From: Clostridia bacterium
GTDB taxonomy: Bacteria > Bacillota > Clostridia > Oscillospirales > CAG-272
Assembly (NCBI GenBank): GCA_017621415.1
Contig: JAGATD010000049.1
Span: 1 to 64,000, forward strand
Direction of reading: 5' to 3'
DNA: 64,000 nucleotides
Shown: in pieces, positions 1-7,526 of the stretch
How positions within the stretch are numbered: the stretch's first letter is position 1
Layout of the letters: each line of letters starts with the position of its first letter
Notes under the pieces: generated by a model
Told to the model about the DNA's origin: nothing
Seen by the model: the letters and a program-made list of their open reading frames with translations, nothing else
Database searches by the model: none
Position numbers and translations under genes: made by a program

Positions 1-626
1 GGAACGGAGTCAGAGCCGTAGCACTTAACCTTTGCACGGTCGCCGGTGGAGTATGCGGTCTCCTTGATAACCTTAACCTCTTCGGTGAAGGGGTCAAACT
101 CGGTCTGAACATAGGTGAAGCCATTGATTCTGGAAATGATCATAGCGGCATCCTTGCCGAGACCGTTAAGGATAACGCGGAGGGGCTTTGTTCTTACCTT
201 GTTTGCGTTAAGAGCGATCTTTATAGCGCCCTCAGCAGCCGCGAAGGACTCGTGACCTGCAAGGAAGCAGAAGCACTCGGTAGACTCGGAGAGAAGCATT
301 GAACCAAGGTTACCGTGGCCGAGACCAACCTGGCGGTTCTCAGCAACAGAGCCGGGGATACAGAAGCTTTGAAGTCCGATACCGATTGCGGCAGCTGCGT
401 CAGCAGCCTTGGTGCAGCCTTTCTTGATTGCGATTGCCGCGCCAACTGTGTATGCCCACTTTGCATTCTCGAACGCGATGGGCTGAGTTTCTTCAACTAT
501 TTTATAGGGGTCGATGCCCTTTGCATCGCATATAGCCTTACACTCGTCGATAGAGGAAATGCCATATTCTTTAAGCGCTGCGAGGATCTTCGCCTCGCGT
601 CTTTCATAACCTTCAAATTTAGCCAT
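1..626 (-). CDS. GGGtGRT family protein (partial, C-terminus off the edge)
   Basis: The first 208 codons are present; the frame is still open at base 1, so the C-terminal part is missing. The start is ATG at 626, preceded by a GGAGG-like site. The N-terminus (MAKFEGYERREAKILAALKE) and a Cys-rich middle containing SESTECFCFLAGHE resemble the GGGtGRT family, a conserved anaerobe protein of unknown function that usually sits beside a NifU-like scaffold, as it does here 16 bases downstream of one. The glycine-rich motif that names the family is not in the visible part, so the call rests on recalled N-terminal resemblance and on context. It is the last visible gene of the pduL operon. A role with iron-sulfur clusters or redox chemistry is inference only. 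Confidence 0.65.
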   Translation of the reverse strand, partial: MAKFEGYERREAKILAALKEYGISSIDECKAICDAKGIDPYKIVEETQPIAFENAKWAYTVGAAIAIKKGCTKAADAAAAIGIGLQSFCIPGSVAENRQVGLGHGNLGSMLLSESTECFCFLAGHESFAAAEGAIKIALNANKVRTKPLRVILNGLGKDAAMIISRINGFTYVQTEFDPFTEEVKVIKETAYSTGDRAKVKCYGSDSV

Positions 627-642
627 TTATATTTCCTCCTTA

Positions 643-1344
643 TCACTCTTTACGAGGGTCGATGTACTTAATGGCGTCTGCAAATCTGCCGTATGTACCC
701 TTAGACTTCTCGTATGCTTCGTTAGGCTCCATGCCCTTCTTGATGAAGTCGGTCATCTTGCCAAGAGAAACGAACTCATAACCGATAACCTGGTTATCAG
801 CATCAAGAGCCATTCTTGTGCAATAGCCCTCGGTCATCTCAAGGTAACGAACACCCTTTGCCTTAGTACCGTACATAGTACCAACCATTGAACGCTCACC
901 CTTACCGAGGTCCTCCATACCTGCTCCGATAACGAGACCGCCCTCAGAGAACGCGGACTGAGAACGTCCGTAAACGATCTGGAGGAAGAGCTCGCGCATA
1001 GCGGTATTAATTGCGTCACAAACAAGGTCGGTGTTAAGGGCCTCGAGAAGAGTCTTGCCGGGGAGGATTTCTGCTGCCATAGCTGCAGAGTGGGTCATAC
1101 CCGAGCAACCGATAGTCTCAACGAGTGCTTCCTCGATGATACCGTCCTTTACGTTAAGCGAAAGCTTACAAGCGCCCTGCTGAGGTGCGCACCAGCCCAC
1201 ACCGTGAGTGTAAGCTGAGATGTCTGCGATGTCCTTTGCCTTAACCCATTTGCCCTCTTCGGGAATGGGAGCGGGACCGTGATGAGGGCCCTTGGCAACA
1301 ACGCACATGTTTTCCACTTCTTTGGAATAAACAAGTTCTGCCAT
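643..1344 (-). CDS. NifU-like iron-sulfur cluster assembly scaffold
   Basis: This 233-residue cytoplasmic protein resembles the N-terminal (NifU/IscU) scaffold domain, on which Fe-S clusters are built before transfer to client proteins. Cysteines are visible at residues 52 and 59 (GWCAPQQGAC) and 80 (ETIGCSGMTHSAAMA), in the order expected for scaffold ligands, with another near 108. It is longer than IscU (about 130 residues), with an extra C-terminal domain ending in KYIDPRKE. No cysteine desulfurase or SUF gene is nearby. It lies 16 bases upstream of the GGGtGRT gene and 19 downstream of an SGNH hydrolase gene, so it is probably co-transcribed. The start ATG at 1344 follows an AAGGAG-type site. 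The pairing with GGGtGRT is a known recurrent neighbourhood; the client proteins are unknown. Confidence 0.75.
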   Translation of the reverse strand: MAELVYSKEVENMCVVAKGPHHGPAPIPEEGKWVKAKDIADISAYTHGVGWCAPQQGACKLSLNVKDGIIEEALVETIGCSGMTHSAAMAAEILPGKTLLEALNTDLVCDAINTAMRELFLQIVYGRSQSAFSEGGLVIGAGMEDLGKGERSMVGTMYGTKAKGVRYLEMTEGYCTRMALDADNQVIGYEFVSLGKMTDFIKKGMEPNEAYEKSKGTYGRFADAIKYIDPRKE

Positions 1345-1363
1345 GATTTATTTTCTCCTTTAA

Positions 1364-2002
1364 TTAAATTAACTCTTTTATAATAGGCTCAATTGCCTCT
1401 GCATAAGCCTTACCGATAAACTCTGCGCCGTTTGCATTAGGATGCACTCCGTCTGCGGAATAGTAAAGGGGCTCGGGCTGAGTTTTAACCGCTTCCTCAA
1501 AAAGATCATCAAGAGGAATGAATACGTCAGCAAACTCATCAGCAAGGGCTCTTACTATCGGAGTGACGGTCTTAAGATCCTCGCGCAGATAGTCCTTTGT
1601 GGGATGGTCGAGAACATAGGGCGCAATCAATACGATTTTCGCATTGGTCTCTGCCTTAAGGCGCTCAAGAATCGCACGGTAGTTGGTTTCAATCTGCTTA
1701 TCGGTAGTAAGTATTTTTGCACCGAAATCGTGTCTGTGCCAGATATCGTTAATACCGATTAGGATAGAAACAACGTCGGGGTCAAAGGCAATACCGTCGG
1801 TATAGAGGCGGTCGAAGAGCTGCGATGTTCTGTTACCGCTTATTCCGAAATTGATAAACTCGAAATCACAGTCCGGGTGTTTCTCCTTGATAAGCTCAGA
1901 CGCATATTTAGGATATCCCTGCCCCATATCGTGGTAATTGCGGTGATCTCTTCCTGCATCTGTGATGCTATCACCCTGGAAAAGAATTTTTATATTTTTC
2001 AT
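1364..2002 (-). CDS. SGNH/GDSL-family hydrolase (esterase)
   Basis: This 212-residue protein is a small SGNH hydrolase that probably removes acyl or acetyl groups from carbohydrates or lipids. Block I is FQGDSITDAGRD with the nucleophile Ser at residue 12. Block III is the GNRTSQLFDR stretch supplying the oxyanion Asn, and block V is DGVHPNANG near the C-terminus, supplying the Asp-His pair. There is no signal peptide, so it should act in the cytoplasm, for example on imported oligosaccharides. It is the second gene of the pduL operon, 17 bases after pduL and 19 before the scaffold gene. GAGG precedes the ATG at 2002. The substrate cannot be read from sequence, and its link to the Fe-S genes is unclear. 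Confidence 0.8.
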   Translation of the reverse strand: MKNIKILFQGDSITDAGRDHRNYHDMGQGYPKYASELIKEKHPDCDFEFINFGISGNRTSQLFDRLYTDGIAFDPDVVSILIGINDIWHRHDFGAKILTTDKQIETNYRAILERLKAETNAKIVLIAPYVLDHPTKDYLREDLKTVTPIVRALADEFADVFIPLDDLFEEAVKTQPEPLYYSADGVHPNANGAEFIGKAYAEAIEPIIKELI

Positions 2003-2019
2003 AGGTTTTACCTCGAAAA

Positions 2020-2601
2020 TTACTTAACGATTTCTCCCCATACCTCACGGGATGCGTTAAATACAGCGTTAGCCTCGTCGGTATCGATGTGCATCGCGGG
2101 AGCAAACTTCTCGGATACTCTGACTACAACGTCGCCGAGGATTGCGGATCTGCCGGAATCGGAATCGATCTTAACAGAAACGATCTCCTTATCAGCAACA
2201 CCCATATCACTAGCTACCTCGGGAGTGAGGTGGATGTGACGCTTAGCAGCGATTACACCTTCCTTAAGCTCAACCTCAGCGCCTGTCTCGGGGTTAACAA
2301 GCTTGCAAGCGCCACTGCCTGCAACGTCGCCGGACTCACGGATAGGAGCTGCAACACCTATAGAACGAGCGTCTGTAAGAGAAATCTCAACCTGGCTTGC
2401 GGGTCTTGTGGGGCCAAGGATAGATGCCTTGAGAGTGCCCTTGGGGCCAACTATTGTAAGCTTTTCCTCGCAAGCATACTGACCGGGCTGGCTAAGGTCC
2501 TTTTTCTTAGTAAGCTCGTAGCCCTTGCCAAAGAGGATATCAAGGTCCTCACGGGATACGTGAATGTGTCTTGCAGAGGTTTCGATAATTACCTTTTTCA
2601 T
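2020..2601 (-). CDS. pduL: Phosphate propanoyltransferase (PduL-type phosphotransacylase)
   Basis: PduL interconverts acyl-CoA and acyl-phosphate (propionyl or acetyl), supplying substrate to an acetate/propionate kinase. At 193 residues it has the normal family length. Its two related beta-barrel halves each carry the zinc-binding His pair: SARHIHVSRE (His12, His14) and AAKRHIHLTPE (His122, His124). The short N-terminus lacks the extension that targets PduL to bacterial microcompartments, and no shell protein is nearby, so this looks like the cytosolic form that replaces Pta in some clostridia. It is the first gene of a four-gene leftward operon with a TTGATT-17-TATAAT promoter. The 5' leader can form a small TGCGG/CCGCA hairpin. 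Confidence 0.9.
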   Translation of the reverse strand: MKKVIIETSARHIHVSREDLDILFGKGYELTKKKDLSQPGQYACEEKLTIVGPKGTLKASILGPTRPASQVEISLTDARSIGVAAPIRESGDVAGSGACKLVNPETGAEVELKEGVIAAKRHIHLTPEVASDMGVADKEIVSVKIDSDSGRSAILGDVVVRVSEKFAPAMHIDTDEANAVFNASREVWGEIVK

Positions 2602-2666
2602 TTTAAAAACTCCTTAGGTTTTATTATTTGCGGTCACTTTGCTATGTCCGCACATTTCCACCTTGC

Positions 2667-2695
2667 ATTATAGCATAAAATAAAGAGAAAATCAA
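2667..2695 (-). promoter_or_regulatory. Sigma-A promoter of the pduL operon
   Basis: On the minus strand there is a -35 TTGATT (2690-2695), a 17-base spacer and a -10 TATAAT (2667-2672), about 65 bases upstream of the pduL ATG. It should drive pduL, the SGNH hydrolase, the scaffold and the GGGtGRT gene. Confidence 0.7.
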
Positions 2696-2754
2696 TGCAT
2701 AAAAGAAAAGATTATCGAAAAAAATAACAAAAACCATTCTTCGGAGGCAAAAAA

Positions 2755-3429
2755 ATGGCAGAAGATGAAAGAGACGGCAAAAGCGACGTCGAAAACGGAA
2801 AAATGATTAAAGAGGGGGGAGCTGTTATTGAGAACTCAGGCGGCTCCTTTTACTGCCTTACGATTATCGGGCAGATTGAGGGACATTATGTTCTCGACAA
2901 CACTCAAAAAACCACAAAATACGACCATGTTATCCCTACCCTTGTAGCTCTTGAGGAAAGTGACAATATTGACGGTATAATTATTTTGCTTAACACTCTT
3001 GGCGGAGATGTTGAGGCAGGACTTGCTATTTCGGAGGTTATTGCATCCTTAAGCAAGCCCACGGCATCGGTTGTGTTAGGCGGCGGACATTCTATCGGTG
3101 TTCCCTTAGCGGTAAGCGCTGACCGTTCGTTTATTGTACCGAGCGCCACTATGACTATACACCCAGTGAGAACAAACGGACTTGTTCTCGGTGTTCCTCA
3201 GGCATTTGACTACCTTGAAAAAATGCAAAACCGTATAATCGATTTTATTGTTAAGCACTCCGGAGTTTCGGAGGAGCACTTCAGAGAGCTGATAAACCGC
3301 ACAGATACCCTGGTTAACGACATAGGCTCTATTCTTGACGGATATGAGGCTACAAAATGCGGTCTCATTGATGAAATCGGAGGAATAAAAGAGGCTCTCG
3401 CTTACCTTAAAGAGAAAACAGACAAATAG
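2755..3429 (+). CDS. ClpP-like serine protease of the TepA type
   Basis: This 224-residue protein has the ClpP/crotonase fold and resembles Bacillus TepA (translocation-enhancing protein), a ClpP relative that degrades signal peptides or short peptides. The catalytic Ser is in GGGHSIGVP (Ser113) and the His in TIHPVRT (His136); the third triad position lies in the C-terminal helix region before KCGLIDEIGG. The oxyanion-forming NTLGGDVEAG at about 80-89 matches ClpP. The N-terminal 30 residues are charged and probably disordered. The start ATG has GGAGG 8 bases upstream. It is divergent from the pduL operon and followed 76 bases later by the DUF1508 gene. No Clp ATPase is nearby, so it probably works without one. 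Confidence 0.85.
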   Translation: MAEDERDGKSDVENGKMIKEGGAVIENSGGSFYCLTIIGQIEGHYVLDNTQKTTKYDHVIPTLVALEESDNIDGIIILLNTLGGDVEAGLAISEVIASLSKPTASVVLGGGHSIGVPLAVSADRSFIVPSATMTIHPVRTNGLVLGVPQAFDYLEKMQNRIIDFIVKHSGVSEEHFRELINRTDTLVNDIGSILDGYEATKCGLIDEIGGIKEALAYLKEKTDK

Positions 3430-3505
3430 TTTTTTGCAAATCGGGCTTGTTTTTGCTCATTGTTTATGGTAAAATATACTCAACAAAGCAAATACGGAGG
3501 ACATT

Positions 3506-4291
3506 ATGGGATTTTTAGACAAGCTCTTTGGAAAAACAAAGAGTAATAAGATACGAATAAAATTCTTTTCAAAAAAGGATACTCCTGACGAGCAGGAGAG
3601 ATTTCTTGTATCCGACGAGGATGTTTTTTTAAACAAGCCCGCAGCAAAGTCCAAGCCTGAGAATACTCCAAAGCAAAAAAACAGTCTACCAAAAAAGACT
3701 GATGAAAAAATGATAATTTCGGTCTCTGCCGATGAGCCTGCTGTTGCTATAAAAAGCAAAAAAACTTCTGCTGAGACAAAAAGAGCGGATAACCTGTCGC
3801 AAACCGCACCTATTAACAGAAAAAAGACAATTCCTATAAGTGATGCAGACAAGGACCCCGACGAGGCAGGAGCTGTGACTGTTACCGAGGGAAAGGCTAC
3901 AAGAAACGGCAAATTTGACATAAAAAAGGCTAAAGACGGCAGATATTTCTTCAGCCTTTATGCATCAAACTATGCGGTTATCGCCTACTCGCAGATCTAC
4001 TCCTCGTCAAGCGCCGCAATGAACGGCATTAAGAGCATTATTGCAAATGCGGGTAAAACTCCCATAGAGGACACCACCTTAAAGGCTCCCAAAACCCACC
4101 CCTTCCCCAAGTGGGAAATTTACATAGACCGCGCGGGCGAATATCGCTTCAGACTATATGCGCAAAACGGTCTTTGTATCTGCCATTCGGCTCACGGTTA
4201 TTCTACCAAGTCCGGCTGCAAGGGCGGAATTGAGAGCATTGGCAGATTTGCCTCGGATGCGGCAAAGATTGATAAAAAGTATTTGAAATAA
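3506..4291 (+). CDS. DUF1508 (YegP-type) tandem-repeat protein
   Basis: This 261-residue cytoplasmic protein has two parts. Residues 1-135 are a Lys- and Ser-rich low-complexity tail that starts MGFLDKLFGK and resembles a membrane- or partner-binding peptide followed by linker. Residues about 138-180 (GRYFFSLYASNYAVIAYSQ) and 205-250 (GEYRFRLYAQNGLCICHS) are two DUF1508 repeats, small beta-beta-alpha units of unknown function seen in E. coli YegP. The start ATG follows a GGAGG 5 bases upstream. Two hairpins follow the stop, and the second is a terminator. The function is unknown. Confidence 0.8.
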   Translation: MGFLDKLFGKTKSNKIRIKFFSKKDTPDEQERFLVSDEDVFLNKPAAKSKPENTPKQKNSLPKKTDEKMIISVSADEPAVAIKSKKTSAETKRADNLSQTAPINRKKTIPISDADKDPDEAGAVTVTEGKATRNGKFDIKKAKDGRYFFSLYASNYAVIAYSQIYSSSSAAMNGIKSIIANAGKTPIEDTTLKAPKTHPFPKWEIYIDRAGEYRFRLYAQNGLCICHSAHGYSTKSGCKGGIESIGRFASDAAKIDKKYLK

Positions 4292-4299
4292 AACTAAAG

Positions 4300-4380
4300 A
4301 GGCGAGCTGTTTTTATGCGGCTCGCCTTAGAAATATTTGATTTAACATAGCTCGGACCGCCGTTTTGGCGGTCCGTTTTA
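4300..4380 (+). terminator. Double hairpin terminator after the DUF1508 gene
   Basis: The first hairpin pairs AGGCGAGC (4300-4307) with GCTCGCCT (4320-4327). The second pairs CGGACCGCC (4353-4361) with GGCGGTCCG (4367-4375) around a 5-base loop and is followed by TTTTAATTT. The second is a convincing rho-independent terminator. Confidence 0.75.
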
Positions 4381-4420
4381 ATTTCGAATTTCAAATTTTG
4401 AATTTTGGATTCCTCATGGA

Positions 4421-4654
4421 CTAGTTCCCGAGAGCAATCCAGGCCTCAGCGGTTTTCTTAGACATTCTCTTTATGTCCTCTTTAGGATACTTAGACTCCT
4501 CGCCTCCGTTTGTATAGAGGAAATAGCTGCCGTCAGCGGTTTTGTAGAGTGTTTCCTCGTAACCGTCGGCATCGCCAAAGCTGCCAAATGTTCTCTTCTC
4601 AACCACTTCAGACGCAGCGGTATCATACTCTTTTTTGCAAATTATTTTTTTCAT
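4421..4654 (-). CDS. Small conserved hypothetical protein (77 aa)
   Basis: A 77-residue acidic/basic cytoplasmic protein beginning MKKIICKKEYDT and ending in AEAWIALGN. Its middle (EETLYKTADGSYFLYTNGG) recalls a widespread clostridial family of short orphan proteins with a YKT..G.YFLY..GG core and no known function. I chose the ATG at 4654 over an in-frame GTG nine bases upstream because GAAAGGTG lies at the right distance from it. It starts 17 bases after the GH28 stop on the same strand, so the two are probably co-transcribed. No catalytic motif is visible. Confidence 0.7.
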   Translation of the reverse strand: MKKIICKKEYDTAASEVVEKRTFGSFGDADGYEETLYKTADGSYFLYTNGGEESKYPKEDIKRMSKKTAEAWIALGN

Positions 4655-4671
4655 AACAAGCACCTTTCTTT

Positions 4672-6024
4672 TTACATTATTATTTCTCTTTTTTTACCTT
4701 TATATCCCTTATATTCCGGGGCTATGTATATTTTTGCTTTCTCGGAATCGCGCGGCGACTGTCCGGCTCCCTTTACTTCCTTAATTCTCACATTTTCAAA
4801 ATTAAGTCCGTTTACTGTATCAGCGGTAATGCAGTTTGACGCATTCATCCGAATATCCTTGAAATAGAAGTTATCCATAGCACCGTTCGGAACATTGGCA
4901 ATCAGTATGCCGTTTTCAACATCGTCACAGGTGATATTTTCAAAATAAAGGTTACGCACGGTAGGCATATTAAGACCCGGAATTTCAGGGTCGTCGTTTG
5001 CTTCACAGCTATAACGGTAGGTTATGCGAACACCGTTTGTACCTTTATGCATATGGATGTTACGGTATTCTATATTTTCTACTATACCGCCTCTTCCGTC
5101 CTTGCTCTTAATGCTTAAGCAATTGATATTCTGATTAAAATCGCAGTTTTCGGCAAGTACGTTTCTGACACCGGCAGACATCTCGCTGCCGATAGTGACA
5201 CCGCCGCTCATAGACGGACCAAGGGAGCGGCAATTTCTTATCACAACGTTCTCGCAAGGGATACCAACGTCCCATGCATCCTCGTTTCTGCCCGCCTTAA
5301 GGCAGAACATATCGTCGCCTGTCATATTTACAGTGCAGTTTTCAACCAAGGCTCTGTTGCAGGACTCGATATTAACAGCATCGGTGTTAGGAGAAACGGT
5401 TGGGTTTTCTACCGTGACACCTCTTACAATTACATCCTCGCACCATACGGGGTGAACTGTCCAGCAAGGCGAATTTACGAGAGTTATTCCCTCGATAAGC
5501 ACGTTTTTGCTCTCAAGAATCTGCAAAAACATGGGGCGCAGACCGAGCTCTTCTGTTCCGTAAACACGCTCCTCTACAGGTCGGCGGTCGAAATAGAGAA
5601 TATCACGGCCTGTGAGATTCTTTGCCCACTTCCACCACTCGGGGCCGTTTCCGTCAAGGACTCCTTTGCCCGTTATGGCAACATTCTCAAGGCCTCTGCC
5701 GTATATGAGGGGAGAATAGTTCATACATCTGATGCCCTCATACATTGTAAGAACCACGGGATAATCCTCTGGGTTATAAGAGAATGTAATTTTTGCTCCA
5801 TCCTCAAAATGAAGATTAACATTACTCTTTAAATGAATTGCTCCTGATATCCAATTACCCTTAGGTACAACTACTGTACCTCCGCCCTGCTCCGCCATAG
5901 CATTTATAGCATTATTAAAAGCGAATGTGGAAAGGCAGTCCTCTTTTGCTCCAAAATCAAGAACAGAAAGCTGTCTTTCGGGGAATACCGGGTCTTCGGG
6001 AAGCTTAAATGGCTTAAAAAACAT
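4672..6024 (-). CDS. Glycoside hydrolase family 28 (polygalacturonase-like)
   Basis: This 450-residue right-handed beta-helix enzyme should hydrolyse pectin-derived galacturonides. The four GH28 landmarks are present in order: SPNTDAVNIES (Asn213-Asp215), TGDDMFCLKAG (Asp237 and Asp238), IGSEMSAG at about 278-285 in place of the GHG motif, and SIKSKDGRGG with Lys306 in place of RIK. The Ser-Glu variant at the third motif is common in intracellular bacterial GH28 proteins. No signal peptide is seen, so it probably acts on imported oligogalacturonides. The first gene of a two-gene operon with the 77-residue protein; promoter TTGTAT-17-TAAAAT lies just upstream. Confidence 0.88.
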   Translation of the reverse strand: MFFKPFKLPEDPVFPERQLSVLDFGAKEDCLSTFAFNNAINAMAEQGGGTVVVPKGNWISGAIHLKSNVNLHFEDGAKITFSYNPEDYPVVLTMYEGIRCMNYSPLIYGRGLENVAITGKGVLDGNGPEWWKWAKNLTGRDILYFDRRPVEERVYGTEELGLRPMFLQILESKNVLIEGITLVNSPCWTVHPVWCEDVIVRGVTVENPTVSPNTDAVNIESCNRALVENCTVNMTGDDMFCLKAGRNEDAWDVGIPCENVVIRNCRSLGPSMSGGVTIGSEMSAGVRNVLAENCDFNQNINCLSIKSKDGRGGIVENIEYRNIHMHKGTNGVRITYRYSCEANDDPEIPGLNMPTVRNLYFENITCDDVENGILIANVPNGAMDNFYFKDIRMNASNCITADTVNGLNFENVRIKEVKGAGQSPRDSEKAKIYIAPEYKGYKGKKREIIM

Positions 6025-6057
6025 TTCGGTGTCCTCTGTAAAACTATTTCGTCATTT

Positions 6058-6086
6058 ATTTTATCATATTCCGAGAAAGAATACAA
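6058..6086 (-). promoter_or_regulatory. Promoter of the GH28 gene
   Basis: Minus strand -35 TTGTAT (6081-6086), 17-base spacer, -10 TAAAAT (6058-6063), about 35 bases upstream of the ATG at 6024. Confidence 0.6.
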
Positions 6087-6262
6087 GTAACTTTTTTATC
6101 TTTTTTTCAAAAAATGGGTGTTCTTTTTATCCTTGTGCGTAATTCGACAGTATAATTGCGTCCTTGGTGATATTATTTTTATGCCCTTGTTTTAGTGTTA
6201 AGGAGCGAACGCGAGAGATTGCTATATCATAGAATGAAATAAAAAACTCTGACGAGGTAAAG

Positions 6263-7450
6263 ATGAAAATACATACTTTTAAATCAGGCGAAACTCTTGA
6301 GGGAATTGCAAAGCAATACGGAATAACAAAGGAGTGTTTACTTTCTTCCAATATAAACGGTGCCGAGCATGCCGCCCTTGGAGAAGAGCTATTGATACTG
6401 ACCCCGACAAGAACACACGTTATTAAACCTGGCGACACACCCGAGAGGCTTGCTGTAAGATACGGTGTTTGGAAATCGGATATTTTAGCGCAAAATCCAT
6501 GGATATGCACCGAGGGAATGACTCCGGGTAAAACGGTTATTTTGAAATATGATGACAGAATGTACGGCACGGCGCCTACAAACGGCTATCTATATCCAGG
6601 GTTTGATAAAAAGCGGCTTGAGTGCGCGATGCCGTATTTGACCTATGTTACCGTATGCTCTGCTGTGGCTGACGCGGCTGGAATAAATTTTGTTTTCAAT
6701 GACGGAGAAATTGTAGAAAGACTTTTATTCGAAAACAAGATTCCCCTGCTGCGTATTTTTGAAAAGGCTGAAGGGAAAAAGCTTTGCGCATGTAAAAGCA
6801 GAGCGGCTTATATAAATAAAATAGTTGATGCCGCAGTCTCGAAAAAATACATGGGAATTGTTCTTTCGGCAGCCAACGGAGATGAAGATTTCTGCAATTA
6901 CGGTGAGTTTATTGTTGAATTAAGAAGAGCTATGATAGGCTGCGAGCTTATTCTTATACTTGAGGTTGATGAAAGTGTTCCGCCTGAAATTTGCGAGCTG
7001 GCAGACGGCAACATTCTTTTTTATCCAAAATATGTGACAAACCCCAAGATAAGCTTTGATGACGGAGAGAGACGCTTCTACTCAGATTTCGCAGTCTCTG
7101 CCGAGTCGGCAAAGGCATTTATCGATATTCCAGCGCTGGCACGGCTCGAAAACAGCTTTTTAACCCTAGATGAAGCCACAAATACAGCCAGAAAAAAAGG
7201 ACTTTGTATTAATACGAACACGGAGACATTAATTTCAGAATTTTATGATAATGAAAAAGGAAGCTGCGCATTTTCGTCTTTAGGAAACGTAAAAAGCATT
7301 TACGACATTATTGAGGAATACGGATTTATGGGCGCAAGCTTTGATATATCGAGGACTCCTATTACCCACCTGCTTATGTACAATGCTCTTTTCAAAACGG
7401 CATCACACACAAATGTAAGAGCTCCCGAGGGGTGCAGCAAGGAGCGCTGA
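6263..7450 (+). CDS. Two-LysM protein with degenerate GH18 (SleL/YaaH-like) domain
   Basis: This 395-residue protein has the architecture of the spore cortex-lytic enzyme SleL (YaaH): LysM 1 at residues 1-47, LysM 2 at about 50-94, then a GH18-type barrel from about 105 to 385. It has no signal peptide, as in spore coat or cortex proteins made in the mother cell. The GH18 active-site strand, normally D..D.D.E, reads MGIVLSAANGDEDF, so the catalytic Glu and its Asp partners are not recognisable. It may bind peptidoglycan without cutting it. The start ATG follows GACGAGG 4 bases upstream. Spore function is inference from architecture; no other spore gene is adjacent. Confidence 0.72.
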   Translation: MKIHTFKSGETLEGIAKQYGITKECLLSSNINGAEHAALGEELLILTPTRTHVIKPGDTPERLAVRYGVWKSDILAQNPWICTEGMTPGKTVILKYDDRMYGTAPTNGYLYPGFDKKRLECAMPYLTYVTVCSAVADAAGINFVFNDGEIVERLLFENKIPLLRIFEKAEGKKLCACKSRAAYINKIVDAAVSKKYMGIVLSAANGDEDFCNYGEFIVELRRAMIGCELILILEVDESVPPEICELADGNILFYPKYVTNPKISFDDGERRFYSDFAVSAESAKAFIDIPALARLENSFLTLDEATNTARKKGLCINTNTETLISEFYDNEKGSCAFSSLGNVKSIYDIIEEYGFMGASFDISRTPITHLLMYNALFKTASHTNVRAPEGCSKER

Positions 7451-7458
7451 AAACGAAG

Positions 7459-7500
7459 AGGCTGTCTCAAACGCTATAAAAAATGCATTTAAGACAGCCT
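7459..7500. terminator. Hairpin between convergent genes
   Basis: AGGCTGTCT (7459-7467) pairs with AGACAGCCT (7492-7500) between the LysM gene and the leftward MFS gene. The T-tracts are poor on both strands, so it is a weak bidirectional terminator candidate. Confidence 0.5.
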
Positions 7501-7526
7501 ATAATATGTTTATTGGGAGGTTGATT

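Noticed and set aside
2020-2601. Microcompartment locus around pduL
   Set aside because: No shell protein, aldehyde dehydrogenase or targeting peptide is visible; PduL here is the cytosolic type.
2089-2673. 194-codon frame antisense to pduL
   Set aside because: Opposite-strand shadow of pduL with no ribosome site or domain.
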